Origin: Streptomyces liliifuscus
GTDB taxonomy: Bacteria; Actinomycetota; Actinomycetes; Streptomycetales; Streptomycetaceae
DNA length: 64,000 nt
Direction: 5' to 3'
Assembly: GCF_016598615.1 (NCBI RefSeq)
Contig: NZ_CP066831.1
Coordinates: 5,084,001 to 5,148,000 of the forward strand
The notes below the pieces were generated by a model, which did not search any database, had not been told where the DNA came from, and saw nothing but the letters and a program-made list of their open reading frames with translations. Position 1 is the stretch's first letter. The number at the start of each line of letters is the position of its first letter. The position numbers and the translations under genes were made by a program. This document shows positions 46,524 through 56,086 of this stretch, in pieces.

Positions 46524-48635
46524 ATGAGCGAGCGCCGCGGCAAGGCGACGGCCCGACCCCGCCACCGCAGACGGAGTACCGCACTGACGGTCGGCATCCC
46601 ACTGGCCCTGACCGCCGCCGTGACCACGACCTACGGCACCGGCCTCGGCGTCTTCGGCGAGGGCGCCCGACAGACGGCGTCCGCCGCCACCGCGGCCACA
46701 ACGGCCACCACTGCCGCCGCGCCGGCCTGGGCCGCCGACACCGCCGACGGGTTCGCATCCGTCAACTCACTCGGCCAGAACGGGACTTACGGCGGCCGGG
46801 ACGGCCGGACGGTCACCGTGAAGACCCTCGCCGACCTGGAGAAGTACGCGACCGCCGAGGAGCCGTACGTCATCGTCGTGGCCGCGGCGATCACCATGGA
46901 CCCGGTCGGCAAGGAGATCAAGGTCAGGTCCGACAAGACCATCGTGGGTCAGGGCACGTCCGGGCAGATCGTCGGCGGCGGCTTCTTCCTCGGCACCGGT
47001 GTGCACAACGTGATCATCCGGAACCTGACGATCCGCGACTCCTACCAGGGCGTCTGGAACGACAAGGACCACGACTTCGACGCGGTCCAGATGGACGGCG
47101 CCCACCACGTGTGGATCGACCACAACGACCTGCGCCACATGGCCGACGGGCTCATCGACGTCCGCAAGGACAGCACGAACGTCACGGTGTCCTGGAACAG
47201 GCTCAGCGACAACAACAAGACCTTCGGCATCGGCTGGACCGAGAACGTCGTCACCGACATCACGATCCACCACAACTGGTTCCGCGAGACCGAGCAGCGC
47301 AACCCGTCCACGGACAACGCGGCCCACGCGCACCTCTACAACAACTGGCTGCAGGACGACCCGGGCACCACGATCAAGTCGTCCTACGGCAACTACTCGC
47401 GGGGCAAGACCAAAATGGTCCTGGAGAACAGCTACTTCCAGGGCATGAACAACCCCGTCACCAAGGACTCCACGGCCGCGATCGTCCAGCGCGGCAACAC
47501 CTTCTCGGGCACCAGCGGCCGCAACGAGAGCGGCGGCACCGCCTTCGACCCCGGGTCGTTCTACGGCTACACGCTCGACAGGACGGCGGACGTGCCCGCG
47601 CTGCTCACGGCCGGTACGGGTCCGCGTACGACGATCGGCACCGCGGTCGGCACCGTCACGACGGCAGGCACCAAGGCGGCGGCCGCCACCCTCACCGTGG
47701 CCAAGGACGGCTCGGGCCAGTTCACGACCGTCCAGGCCGCCGTCGACGCCGTCCCCGCCAACAACCCCTCGCGCGTGGTGATCTCGGTCAAGCCGGGCAC
47801 GTACCGCGAGACGGTCAAGGTGCCGGCGAACAAGCCGCACGTGACCATCCAGGGCGCGGGGGCGAGCCGCAAGGACACGGTCATCGTCTTCAACAACGCG
47901 GCCGGTACGGCGAAGCCCGGCGGCGGCACGTACGGCACGAGCGGCAGCGCGACCGTCGCCGTCGAGGCCGACGACTTCCAGGCCCGCAACCTGACGATCA
48001 ACAACGACTTCGACGAGGCGAGGAACCAGGGCCTCAGCGGCCACCAGGCCGTGGCGCTGCGCACCGCCGCCGACCAGGTCCTCCTCGACGGGATCATCGT
48101 CGACGGCGACCAGGACACCCTGCTCCTGGACACCGCGGCCAAGGACAGGCTCGGCCGGGTCTATGCCACCAACTCCTACGTCAGCGGCAACGTCGACTTC
48201 GTCTTCGGCCGCGCGACCGCCGTGCTCGACCAGTCCGTCATCACCCTGAAGAAGCGCTGGGACGGCACGTCGGCGGGCTACATCACCGCGCCCAGCACCC
48301 CGGCCGACCGCAAGGGCATCCTCATCAACCGCTCGGTCGTGAACGGTGACGTGTCCGCCGGGAGCTTCTTCCTCGGCCGCAACTGGCACGCGGGCGGCGA
48401 CGCGACCCTGCGCCCGCAGACCACGGTCCGCAACTCCACGCTCGGCGCGGCCATCAAGTCGACGCCGTGGTCGGACATGGGCGGCTTCTCCTGGAAGAAC
48501 GACCGTTTCGCCGAGTACAGGAACACCGGCCCCGGCTCGGGGCCCGCGAGCGGCGACCGCCCGCAGCTGACCGACGCCCAGGCCACCGGCCAGGAGGTCG
48601 CGGACTGGCTGGGCACCTGGAACCCGACCGCCTGA
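46524..48635 (+). CDS. secreted bifunctional pectate lyase (PL1) and pectinesterase (CE8)
   Basis: The 703-residue protein has a Tat/Sec-like signal, then a PL1 pectate lyase domain (residues about 70-385) with HHVWIDHNDL near 197 and the Arg-containing RETEQRNP near 252, and a C-terminal CE8 pectinesterase domain (about 390-690). The latter shows GTYRE, HQAVAL, GDQDTLLL, NVDFVFG and LGRNW, the standard CE8 motifs with the catalytic Asp pair. Together they would de-esterify and cut pectin, allowing growth on plant material. ATG 46524 has GGAAGG eight bases upstream. Such fusions are unusual; most species encode the two activities separately. Confidence 0.92.
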   Translation: MSERRGKATARPRHRRRSTALTVGIPLALTAAVTTTYGTGLGVFGEGARQTASAATAATTATTAAAPAWAADTADGFASVNSLGQNGTYGGRDGRTVTVKTLADLEKYATAEEPYVIVVAAAITMDPVGKEIKVRSDKTIVGQGTSGQIVGGGFFLGTGVHNVIIRNLTIRDSYQGVWNDKDHDFDAVQMDGAHHVWIDHNDLRHMADGLIDVRKDSTNVTVSWNRLSDNNKTFGIGWTENVVTDITIHHNWFRETEQRNPSTDNAAHAHLYNNWLQDDPGTTIKSSYGNYSRGKTKMVLENSYFQGMNNPVTKDSTAAIVQRGNTFSGTSGRNESGGTAFDPGSFYGYTLDRTADVPALLTAGTGPRTTIGTAVGTVTTAGTKAAAATLTVAKDGSGQFTTVQAAVDAVPANNPSRVVISVKPGTYRETVKVPANKPHVTIQGAGASRKDTVIVFNNAAGTAKPGGGTYGTSGSATVAVEADDFQARNLTINNDFDEARNQGLSGHQAVALRTAADQVLLDGIIVDGDQDTLLLDTAAKDRLGRVYATNSYVSGNVDFVFGRATAVLDQSVITLKKRWDGTSAGYITAPSTPADRKGILINRSVVNGDVSAGSFFLGRNWHAGGDATLRPQTTVRNSTLGAAIKSTPWSDMGGFSWKNDRFAEYRNTGPGSGPASGDRPQLTDAQATGQEVADWLGTWNPTA

Positions 48636-48654
48636 CGACGGCCCGGCGGCCCGA

Positions 48655-48687
48655 CGTCACGCCGTCACGCCGTCACGCCGTCACGCC
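48655..48687. repeat. 8-bp tandem repeat GTCACGCC, four units
   Basis: Four consecutive copies of GTCACGCC follow the pectinase stop codon. They are short and non-coding. Confidence 0.6.
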
Positions 48688-48761
48688 GGTCGACACCCGT
48701 CCGGCTGGGGAGTGCGAGCCAAGAGCCGCTCCCCAGCCGGCGCCCCAACTCGGCCACGCCC

Positions 48762-50540
48762 TCAGGGGATCGGCTGCGGAAACAGCCTCATCGTCGTCTC
48801 CGCGTCCGCCGGCATCGGCCCCGCGAGCCCCGCGTACACCCCGCCCCGCGCCATCAGTTCCTCGTGCGTGCCCTCCTCCACCAGCCGTCCGCCGTCCACG
48901 ACGAGGATCCGGTCGGCGTCGGGGGCCAGCGTCAGATCATGGGTGATCATGACGGTCGTACGGCCGGAGACCAGTCGCCGCAGCGGCTGGACGACCCGGC
49001 GGGCGGCGGGCCCGTCGAGGCCGGTGGTCGGTTCGTCGAGTACGAGGACGGGGGCGGCCCGCAGGATCGCGCGGGCGAGGGCGATGCGCTGGAGCTGGCC
49101 GCCGGAGAGGATGGCCGTGCCGGGAGCGATCTCCGTGTCGTACGCGTCCGGCAGCGCGCCGATGAACGCGTGGGCGTCGGCGTCCCGCGCGGCCCGTTCG
49201 ATCTCCTTCTCGTTCGCGCCCGGCCGCCCGCACCCGATGTTCTCGCGGATCGAGCCGTGCAGGATCAGCGTCTCCTGGGGCAGCAGGGCGACGTTCTCGC
49301 GCAGGAACTCCAGGGGTACGTCCGTGAGCGGGACGCCGTCCAGGCAGATCACGCCCTCGGTGGGGTCGTAGAAACGGGTCAGGAGCTTGGACAGCGTCGA
49401 CTTTCCGGCGCCGCTCGGGCCGGTGACGAGGACGAACTCGCCGGGCCCCGCGGTGAACGTCACGTCGTGCAGGGCGTCGTGCTCCGGCCCGCCCGGGTAG
49501 CGGAAGGAGACGCCGTGGAAGCTGACCCAGCCGCGCACGGGCCAGGGCCGGACCGGTTCTGCGGGGTCGGTGACCGCGGGCTCGGCGTCCAGGATCTCCT
49601 GGAGCCGCTGGGCGCCGGCCGTCGCGGCGGTCAGTGTCAGACCGAGCTGGCCGAGGTCCCGGATCGGGGGGTAGAGGTAGCCGAGGAAGGCGGCGAAGGC
49701 GAGCAACTGGCCGAGGGACATGCGCCCTTGGGAGATCTCCCAGGCACCGAGTCCGATGACCGCGAGCACGCACACCGTCTCGACGACCTCGACGAACTGC
49801 TCGTACAGCTCACTCGCGCGGGCGCCGCGCACGCTGGCGCGCAGCCAGGCCCTGGCCTCGCGGTCGAGGCGCTTCTCCTCGGCGCGGCGGCGGTTGTAGG
49901 CCTGGGTGAGCACGACGTTGCCCAGTGACTCCTCGACCACCGAGGTGATCGCGCCGTCGGCGGTGCGCTCGTCCTGGGCGGCGGTCCTGATCCGGCCGGC
50001 GAAGCGGCGGGCCGAGACGAGGAAGAGAGGGGCGAGGAGGAAGGTGACCAGGGCGAGGTCCCAGCGGAGCCAGAGGGCGGCGGCGGAGTAGAAGAGCGCC
50101 GAGAAGAGGGCGGAGACCGTGCCCACGACCCCCGACACGACCATCTGCTCGATGGCCTCGACATCGCCCGTGAGCCGTTCGACCAGATCGCCCTGCCGGT
50201 GCTTCTGGAAGAAGTGCGGCGGCAGTTCCTGGACATGCCGGAACACGCTCGCGCGCAGCCGCAGGACGAATCTCTCGGCCGTCCAGACGGCGAGCGAGTT
50301 CCCGAGGTATCCGACGATCGCGCCGAGCACGGCGACGCCGAGCCAGGCCCCGGCCGGGCCCCAGAAGGCGGCGAGCGAACCGGCTTTGAGCGCGTGGTCG
50401 GTCAGCTCCGCGAAGAGCAGGATCGAGGCCGTCTCCGCCAGCGCCGACACGATCACGCACGCGATGATCAGCAGCAGCCATCTGCGGTCGCCGCGCGTCA
50501 GCGGCCAGAACCGCGCGAATGCCTCCCGGACTTCCCGCAT
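48762..50540 (-). CDS. ABC exporter, fused permease-ATPase
   Basis: The 592-residue protein has six membrane helices (residues 1-320, with the exporter coupling loops QKHRQGDLVERLTGDVEAIE) and an ATPase domain: Walker A GPSGAGKST near 383, Q loop LLPQETL, signature LSGGQLQRIALARAI, Walker B VLVLDEPTTGLD and H loop ITHD. The unit dimerises to pump lipids, drugs or peptides outward. Only one half-transporter gene is present, so it is a homodimer or pairs with a distant partner. ATG 50540 is used. Substrate cannot be told. Confidence 0.9.
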   Translation of the reverse strand: MREVREAFARFWPLTRGDRRWLLLIIACVIVSALAETASILLFAELTDHALKAGSLAAFWGPAGAWLGVAVLGAIVGYLGNSLAVWTAERFVLRLRASVFRHVQELPPHFFQKHRQGDLVERLTGDVEAIEQMVVSGVVGTVSALFSALFYSAAALWLRWDLALVTFLLAPLFLVSARRFAGRIRTAAQDERTADGAITSVVEESLGNVVLTQAYNRRRAEEKRLDREARAWLRASVRGARASELYEQFVEVVETVCVLAVIGLGAWEISQGRMSLGQLLAFAAFLGYLYPPIRDLGQLGLTLTAATAGAQRLQEILDAEPAVTDPAEPVRPWPVRGWVSFHGVSFRYPGGPEHDALHDVTFTAGPGEFVLVTGPSGAGKSTLSKLLTRFYDPTEGVICLDGVPLTDVPLEFLRENVALLPQETLILHGSIRENIGCGRPGANEKEIERAARDADAHAFIGALPDAYDTEIAPGTAILSGGQLQRIALARAILRAAPVLVLDEPTTGLDGPAARRVVQPLRRLVSGRTTVMITHDLTLAPDADRILVVDGGRLVEEGTHEELMARGGVYAGLAGPMPADAETTMRLFPQPIP

Positions 50541-50639
50541 GCCGTCACATTCCCTTTCCTGACTACCTGAGTCGCCGAGTCACTGATTACCCGAGTCGCC
50601 GAGTCGCCGGTTCCCGGCAGCAGATCCGGAAAATGGCCG

Positions 50640-50676
50640 AGGCGGGGTCTCCGGAACGAATCCGGAGACCCCGCCT
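50640..50676 (-). terminator. terminator of the 42-residue basic protein gene
   Basis: AGGCGGGGTCTCCGGA (50640-50655) pairs perfectly with TCCGGAGACCCCGCCT (50661-50676), 16 bp around ACGAA, right after the stop codon. Confidence 0.88.
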
Positions 50677-50687
50677 CGTGGCAGTGG

Positions 50688-50816
50688 CTACTTCTTGCCC
50701 ACCGGGCGACGCTGCGGCTTCTTGGCACCGGGCTTCGGCGCGGGCTTCGCGGCGTGCTTCTTGGGGGCGGCCGGCTTGCGGTTCTTCTTGACCGGGGTGA
50801 TCTTGTGGAAGCTCAT
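50688..50816 (-). CDS. 42-residue Lys/Pro/Ala-rich basic protein
   Basis: ATG 50816 has AGAGGA seven bases upstream. The protein reads MSFHKITPVKKNRKPAAPKK and continues HAAKPAPKPGAKKPQRRPVG before KK. It is extremely basic and low-complexity, like histone-H1 tails or nucleic-acid-binding peptides. A strong terminator follows, and the gene stands alone. Function unknown; binding to DNA or RNA is a guess from charge. Confidence 0.72.
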   Translation of the reverse strand: MSFHKITPVKKNRKPAAPKKHAAKPAPKPGAKKPQRRPVGKK

Positions 50817-51060
50817 GAGACGTCCTCTTTCTTCTGCGGTTTCTTCTGCGGTGTATTTCCCTTTGTCGTGAGCCCCGTTCGGCTTCGACATGGAAAACAC
50901 TACGAGACCACGGAAGCGAAAATCGCCAAATCCGCTGAGACCTCAATTAATTGCGACTGAGATGGATTTTCAGGAACCCGCGGGAACCGAACCGCAATTC
51001 ACACAGACTTTATTACGCCGCTCACCCGGAACTTATTTACCGCGCGGCCTGCTCGGCGGG

Positions 51061-52317
51061 CTACTTGCCGATCGCCAGGCCCTGCCCGGTGACCCGCACT
51101 CTGATCCCGTCCTTCTGCACGCGCACGTCCCGCAAGGTCAGTTCGCCCTTCGGGGGCTTCGGGAGGCGGAAGCCGATGGAGAGGCGGTCGACGAGGGCGG
51201 GGCGCGTCAGGCGGGAGAGGCCGTCGAGGAGGGCCAGGTCGAAGCCGAGGCGCTTGAGGAGCGCGGGGTTGGCCACGGCGAGGTCGATGAGGTTGACCTT
51301 CATCAACTGGCCGGCGAAACGGGGAGAGCCGGTGAACTCCTCGAACTTGGAGTCGTCGCTCAGCGCCTCCTTGACCGCGGAGTCCGGCACGCCGATCCGC
51401 TTCGCGATCGACGGCACCGACAGCAGCTCCTTGGCCTTCTTCTTCTCCTTCGCCAGGCGCGTGGCGGACTTGCGGGTCAGGTGCAGTCCCTGGGACTCGC
51501 GGGTGCCGGGACGGAAGGTGGCCAGGTCGCCGATGTCCAGGCGCATACCGCCGACCTCGGTCGAGATACCGCGCTCGCCGTCGCGCTCGATCCGTGCGTC
51601 GGCCCGCATCCGCAGGTCGTGCCCGGCGACGGGCAGCACCCCGCGTGCGCGCACCTCGTCGCCGCCGTGACCGGTGAACGTCATCTGGGACGCGCCGAGT
51701 TCGCGGTTCAGGTCGTCGAAGGAGAGCAGCACCTCGCCGTGCAGCTCCGGGATCCGGACGCCGCGCAGGGAGGTGGGTCCGCCGTCGACCCGTACGCCCG
51801 TCGCGGTGGCGGAGACCTTCGCCAGGGAGACCCGGTCGGCCGCCACGTCCGGGACGGTGACCGACACGGAGTCGAGCCGCTGGTCGAGGATCTGGGTGAC
51901 GAAGGGGAAGCCGTCGATCTCGACCTCGGGGGACGCGCTCAGCTTCAGCTGGTCCCGTACCTTCTCGGCCGCGGTGCGCTCGGCGTACAGGAGCGCCCAG
52001 CGGTCGCCGAGGGCGAGGAAGGCGGCGAGAACGAGCACCGCGATGACGGCCTTGACGGCGAGGGACAGTCCGGCGAAGGGACTTCGCCCGCGCCGGCGGG
52101 TGCGACGGCGGGGGCGGGCCCCGGAGCCCCGGCGGTCGCGGGAGCCCCGGCGGTGGTTGGGCGGTGCCCACTCCGCCTCCTGCTCGGCCCCTTCGATCAC
52201 GACCGGCTCCTCCACCTGGAGGAAGTCCTCAAGGGGTCCGTCGTCGAGGGCGGCGAGATCCTCGTACGGGTTCGGAGGGGAGTGGGAATGCGCCGAGATG
52301 GGATGGGGGGTACGCAT
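51061..52317 (-). CDS. DUF2993 (LmeA-like) membrane protein with extended cytosolic tail
   Basis: The 418-residue protein has an 80-residue cytosolic tail with an acidic part (EDLAALDDGPLEDFLQVEEP) and a very basic part (RRGSGARPRRRTRRRGRSP), one membrane helix (LAVKAVIAVLVLAAFLALG) and a DUF2993 domain outside (EVEIDGFPFVTQILDQRLDSVSV ... VRIPELHGEVLLSFDDLNREL). It is a second, longer member of the family beside the one at 26098-26865. Lipid binding in the envelope is inferred. It lies downstream of the nucleotidase gene on the same strand. Confidence 0.85.
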   Translation of the reverse strand: MRTPHPISAHSHSPPNPYEDLAALDDGPLEDFLQVEEPVVIEGAEQEAEWAPPNHRRGSRDRRGSGARPRRRTRRRGRSPFAGLSLAVKAVIAVLVLAAFLALGDRWALLYAERTAAEKVRDQLKLSASPEVEIDGFPFVTQILDQRLDSVSVTVPDVAADRVSLAKVSATATGVRVDGGPTSLRGVRIPELHGEVLLSFDDLNRELGASQMTFTGHGGDEVRARGVLPVAGHDLRMRADARIERDGERGISTEVGGMRLDIGDLATFRPGTRESQGLHLTRKSATRLAKEKKKAKELLSVPSIAKRIGVPDSAVKEALSDDSKFEEFTGSPRFAGQLMKVNLIDLAVANPALLKRLGFDLALLDGLSRLTRPALVDRLSIGFRLPKPPKGELTLRDVRVQKDGIRVRVTGQGLAIGK

Positions 52318-52408
52318 CGACTGATTCGACCATGCGTACCAACCCCACCCGCAACTCCAATAGGCCCTTTGCGATCTACCTCACGGACAGATCGCCGTTA
52401 CCGGGTGG

Positions 52409-54220
52409 CTACTTCACGACGGTGATCCGGTCGGCCGCGGGCGGCGCGATCGGGTTCGTGGCCGAGGAGTTCGCCAGCAGGTACTTCTCCAGGGCCGCGA
52501 GGTCGTCGTCGCCCACCAGGTCGCCGGTGCCCTGACCCAGGGTGGTGAAACCGTCGCCGCCGCCCGCGAGGAAGCTGTTCGTCGCGACGCGGTAGGTGGC
52601 GGCCGGGTCGATCGCGGCACCGTTCAGCTTGATCGAGTCGGTGACGACACGGTCGGCTCCGGCCTTCGTCAGGTCGAGCGTGTAGGTCAGGCCCTTCGAG
52701 ATCTGGAGCACCTTCGGCGAGGCCGCGTTCACGCCGGTGACCTGCTCCTTGAGCACCTGGACGAGCTGGGCGCCGGTGAAGTTCTGCAGGTTCACCGTGT
52801 TGGCGAACGGCTGGACCGTGAAGCCCTCGGCGTAGGTCACCACGCCGTCGCCCTCGCCGCCCTTGGCCGCGTAGGTGAGGGGCGCCCGGATACCGCCCGG
52901 GTTCATCAGCGCGAGGTCGGTCCCGGGGTCCAGCTCCTTGCCGTACGCGAGCTGCGCGTCGGCGATCAGGTCGCCGATCGGGGACTCGGTGCCGGCGTTG
53001 GAGATGTCACCGGAGATGTAGCCGATGGGCTTGTTGCCGATCGGCGCGGCGAGCGTGTTCCACTTCGCGATCAGCTCGGTCATGTCCGTGGCCTTGGGCA
53101 CGGTACGCGTGACCACGTGGTTCGCGGAGGCGACGGCGGTCCGGGCGATGTCGCCGGTCCAGCGGTCGTACGTGAGCGTCGTGTCGGTGTAGAGCCGCCC
53201 GAAGGACGCGGCCGAGGTGACCGTACGGGGCTTGCCCGACGGATCGTTGATCGTGCACGCGTACGCGGCGTGGGTGTGGCCGGTGACCAGCGCGTCGACC
53301 TTCGGCGTGATGTTCTTGGCGATGTCCACGATGGGGCCGGATATGCCGTCGCCGCCACCGGGCGAGTCGCAGTCGTAGTTGTACGCCGCCGAGGCGGGCA
53401 GCCCGCCCTCGTGGATCAGCGCGACGACGGACTTGACGCCCTGCTTCTCCAGCTCCTTGGCGTACTTGTTGATCGTCTCGACCTCGTCCTTGAACTTGAG
53501 GCCCTTCACGCCCTCGGCGGAGACGACACCCGGGGTGTCCTCAAGCGTGACGCCGATGAAGCCGACCTTCACGCCGTTCTTCTTCCACACCCAGTAGGGC
53601 TTGAGGATCGGCTTCTTGGTCTTCTCGTCGAGGACGTTCGCCGCGAGGTACGGGAAGTCGGCGCCCTTGAACTTCTTGCCCTCCACGTAACAGCCGTCCG
53701 TGGGGTGGCAGCCGCCCTTCTGCAGGCGGCCCAGCTCCTTGGCACCCTCGTCGAACTCGTGGTTGCCGACGCTCGTCACATCGAGGTCGAGCTTGTTCAG
53801 CGCCTCGATGGTGGGCTCGTCGTGGAAGAGCCCGGAGATCAGCGGGGAGGCACCGACCATGTCGCCGCCGGCCGCCGTGACCGAGTACTTGTTGCCTTCG
53901 CGAGCCTGGCGCAAATGCGTCGCCAGGTACTCGACACCGCCCGCGTCGATCGTCTTGCTGGTGCCGTCCGGCTGAAGCTCGGTGACCCGGCCGGAGGAAC
54001 CGGCCGGCGGCTCCAGGTTGCCGTGCAGGTCGTTGAAGGAGAGCAGCTGGACGTCCTGGTAGCGGCCCGGCTTCTGGTGGCCGGGCTTCTTCTTGCCCGT
54101 CTCGCCCGCGGACGCCGGCATCGCGGCGACGAGGGCGCCGACGGTGGCGACGCCCGCGGCCGCCGCGAGGAAGCGGGTCGTCCGGCGTCTGCGTCGGTAC
54201 GGATGAGGTGTGGCTGACAT
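52409..54220 (-). CDS. secreted 5'-nucleotidase / metallophosphoesterase
   Basis: The 603-residue protein has a Tat-like signal (RRRRTTRFLAAAAGVATVGALVAAMPASA), a calcineurin-type domain with metal motifs LLSFNDLHGN, GGDMVGASPL, SVGNHEFDEG and TGHTHAAY, and a C-terminal 5'-nucleotidase domain with GLTYTLDLT and FLAGGGDGFTTL. It hydrolyses nucleotides outside the cell to scavenge phosphate or nucleosides. The ATG at 54220 is natural. It is divergent from mshD. Confidence 0.92.
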   Translation of the reverse strand: MSATPHPYRRRRRTTRFLAAAAGVATVGALVAAMPASAGETGKKKPGHQKPGRYQDVQLLSFNDLHGNLEPPAGSSGRVTELQPDGTSKTIDAGGVEYLATHLRQAREGNKYSVTAAGGDMVGASPLISGLFHDEPTIEALNKLDLDVTSVGNHEFDEGAKELGRLQKGGCHPTDGCYVEGKKFKGADFPYLAANVLDEKTKKPILKPYWVWKKNGVKVGFIGVTLEDTPGVVSAEGVKGLKFKDEVETINKYAKELEKQGVKSVVALIHEGGLPASAAYNYDCDSPGGGDGISGPIVDIAKNITPKVDALVTGHTHAAYACTINDPSGKPRTVTSAASFGRLYTDTTLTYDRWTGDIARTAVASANHVVTRTVPKATDMTELIAKWNTLAAPIGNKPIGYISGDISNAGTESPIGDLIADAQLAYGKELDPGTDLALMNPGGIRAPLTYAAKGGEGDGVVTYAEGFTVQPFANTVNLQNFTGAQLVQVLKEQVTGVNAASPKVLQISKGLTYTLDLTKAGADRVVTDSIKLNGAAIDPAATYRVATNSFLAGGGDGFTTLGQGTGDLVGDDDLAALEKYLLANSSATNPIAPPAADRITVVK

Positions 54221-54329
54221 GTGCCCCCCTGTGGGTCGGCTGATATGTGGGCCCCGTCCCGGCGCAGCCTAGAGTCAACGCGCGTAGCGCGACAGGGGGT
54301 TCAGGGTTACGGACTGATTGCCGCGCGGG

Positions 54330-54430
54330 GCGATTCGCCGCGAACCGGACAGGTTGCAGGCCCCCGGCGCACTCACGGCGCAGTGGCCGTGTCCTCACTC
54401 GCCGGGCCACTTCGCCATGAACCGGACACG
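54330..54430. repeat. direct repeat TTCGCC-x2-GAACCGGACA upstream of mshD
   Basis: ATTCGCCGCGAACCGGACAG near 54330 and CTTCGCCATGAACCGGACAC near 54410 are direct copies about 80 bases apart. The second ends just before the TACTCT -10 box and ATG of mshD. Confidence 0.45.
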
Positions 54431-54446
54431 TCGTACTCTCGTACTC

Positions 54447-55373
54447 ATGACCAGCGAAGACACCGCACCGGCTGTCCCGGCCCGCTCCCTCGACATCCTG
54501 TCCGCACTGAGCCCCGAGCAGACCGAGGCCGTGCTCGACCTCCTCGCGGAGGCCGCCCGGGCCGACGGCCAGCAGGCGGTGTCCGAGCAGGGCCGGCTGC
54601 AACTGCGCGGTGGCGCCCGGGAGGGCGTCCGGCATCTGCTGCTGACCTCCCAGGACCGGCTCGTCGCGTACGCGCAGCTGGAGGACACCGACCCGGTCGA
54701 GGCCCCGGCCGCCGAACTGGTCGTCCACCCGGCGCACCGGGGGCACGGGCACGGGCGGGCGCTCGGCAACGCGCTGCTCGCCGAGTCCGGCAAGCGGGTG
54801 CGGGTCTGGGCCCACGGCGGCCACTCCGCGGCCCGCCATCTCGCCCAGGTCCTCGGCCTCACGCTCTTCCGCGAACTGCGGCAGATGCGGAGGCCGTTGA
54901 CGGACCTGGACCTGCCCGCGCCGAAGCTTCCCGACGGTGTGCACGTACGGACGTTCGTGCCCGGTGAGGACGACTCGGCGTGGCTGGCCGCGAACGCCGC
55001 CGCCTTCGCGCACCACCCCGAGCAGGGTTCGCTCGGTCAGCGGGACCTCGACGACCGCAAGGGTGAGCCGTGGTTCGATCCGGCCGGGTTCTTTCTCGCC
55101 TTCCGGGGCGAGGAGCTGATCGGCTTCCACTGGACGAAGGTCCATGCGGAGGAGGGGCTCGGGGAGGTGTACGTCGTGGGCGTACGGCCCGGGGCTCAGG
55201 GGGGTGGGCTCGGCAAGGCCCTCACCACGATCGGGCTTCGGTATCTGGAGGGGCGGGGGGTGCCGACGGCGATGTTGTACGTCGATGCGGACAACAAGGC
55301 GGCGGTGGCTGTTTATGAGCGGCTGGGGTTCGTCACGCACGAGACCGACTTGATGTATCGGACGGAGTCCTGA
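54447..55373 (+). CDS. mshD: mycothiol synthase MshD
   Basis: The 308-residue protein has two tandem GNAT domains, as in MshD. The C-terminal one holds the acetyl-CoA loop VRPGAQGGGLGKALT near 249 and ends AVAVYERLGFVTHETDLMYR. Conserved phrases include WFDPAGFFLAFR and GFHWTKVH. It transfers acetyl from acetyl-CoA to Cys-GlcN-Ins, the last step of mycothiol synthesis. ATG 54447 follows TACTCT by seven bases, suggesting a leaderless transcript. It is divergent from the nucleotidase and is a standard Streptomyces neighbour of it. Confidence 0.93.
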   Translation: MTSEDTAPAVPARSLDILSALSPEQTEAVLDLLAEAARADGQQAVSEQGRLQLRGGAREGVRHLLLTSQDRLVAYAQLEDTDPVEAPAAELVVHPAHRGHGHGRALGNALLAESGKRVRVWAHGGHSAARHLAQVLGLTLFRELRQMRRPLTDLDLPAPKLPDGVHVRTFVPGEDDSAWLAANAAAFAHHPEQGSLGQRDLDDRKGEPWFDPAGFFLAFRGEELIGFHWTKVHAEEGLGEVYVVGVRPGAQGGGLGKALTTIGLRYLEGRGVPTAMLYVDADNKAAVAVYERLGFVTHETDLMYRTES

Positions 55374-55415
55374 GCGGAGGGGACGACGGACCGATTCGAA
55401 GTCACGGCCGGTGGG

Positions 55416-55453
55416 GGCTGGTCGCGCAGTTCCCCGCGCCCCTAAAAGGGGCG
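55416..55453 (+). repeat. dispersed repeat / hairpin shared by two converging genes
   Basis: The Streptomyces repeat core (GGCTGGTCGCGCAGTTCC and so on) ends in CGCCCCTAAAAGGGGCG. The minus-strand ABC gene's stop codon (55442-55444) lies inside this hairpin. Confidence 0.75.
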
Positions 55454-56086
55454 AAACCGCAGCCCAGTCCGTAGAGGTTCCACGCACGCCCTCGATCCCA
55501 CCACCAGTGCCACCGTCAGGAGCATGGCCCAGCGTTCGTGGGTGTCGGTCCAGCGGGGGTCGTCCGGGGTCACCAGGAGGGCCCAGCCGTCGGGCAGGAG
55601 GAGGAATGCGGCGGCCGCGGTGGACAGGAGCCAGGCCGACACCGCCACTCCCGGCTCGGTGACGGTCGAGCGCCGGACGACCAGGGCCGCCGCGGAGAGA
55701 GCGAACACGGCGGTGGCGACGGCCTCCAGGGTGAGGGCGCCGACCGGCGGCCGGACCTCCTCGGGTACGAGGAACAGCGCGGCCGTCCAGCAGAGCGCGG
55801 CCCACGGGGCGGCGAGTGCCACGCGCAGGCCGACGCGCAGCGGGCGCCTCACCGGCACCGCCGAGGTGATGTGCCGGGCCGGGTCGTCCAGCAGGAACGC
55901 CAGGCCGAGGGCCAGGGCGAGCGCGGCGCCCCGCAGCGCGAGGAGGCCGAGCCACGGGTCGGGGGCGCCGGACAGCAGGCGCGGGATGCCGGCCAGCAGC
56001 AGCCCCGCGGCACCGCCGGCCGCGAGCGCGCGCCAGGGCAGCGTGCGCAGCACGGGGGTCAGCAGGGCGCGTGTCGTGACGGTCAT
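55442..56086 (-). CDS. ABC transporter-associated membrane protein
   Basis: The 214-residue protein is a six-helix membrane protein (from LAAGGAAGLLLAGIPRLL to WAMLLTVALVVGSRACVEPL). ATG 56086 overlaps the stop of the upstream permease by four bases. No substrate motif is seen; it is probably a permease partner of the ABC transporter of this operon. The operon runs sigma factor, anti-sigma, 53-residue protein, ATPase and two permease genes. Confidence 0.82.
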   Translation of the reverse strand: MTVTTRALLTPVLRTLPWRALAAGGAAGLLLAGIPRLLSGAPDPWLGLLALRGAALALALGLAFLLDDPARHITSAVPVRRPLRVGLRVALAAPWAALCWTAALFLVPEEVRPPVGALTLEAVATAVFALSAAALVVRRSTVTEPGVAVSAWLLSTAAAAFLLLPDGWALLVTPDDPRWTDTHERWAMLLTVALVVGSRACVEPLRTGLRFRPF

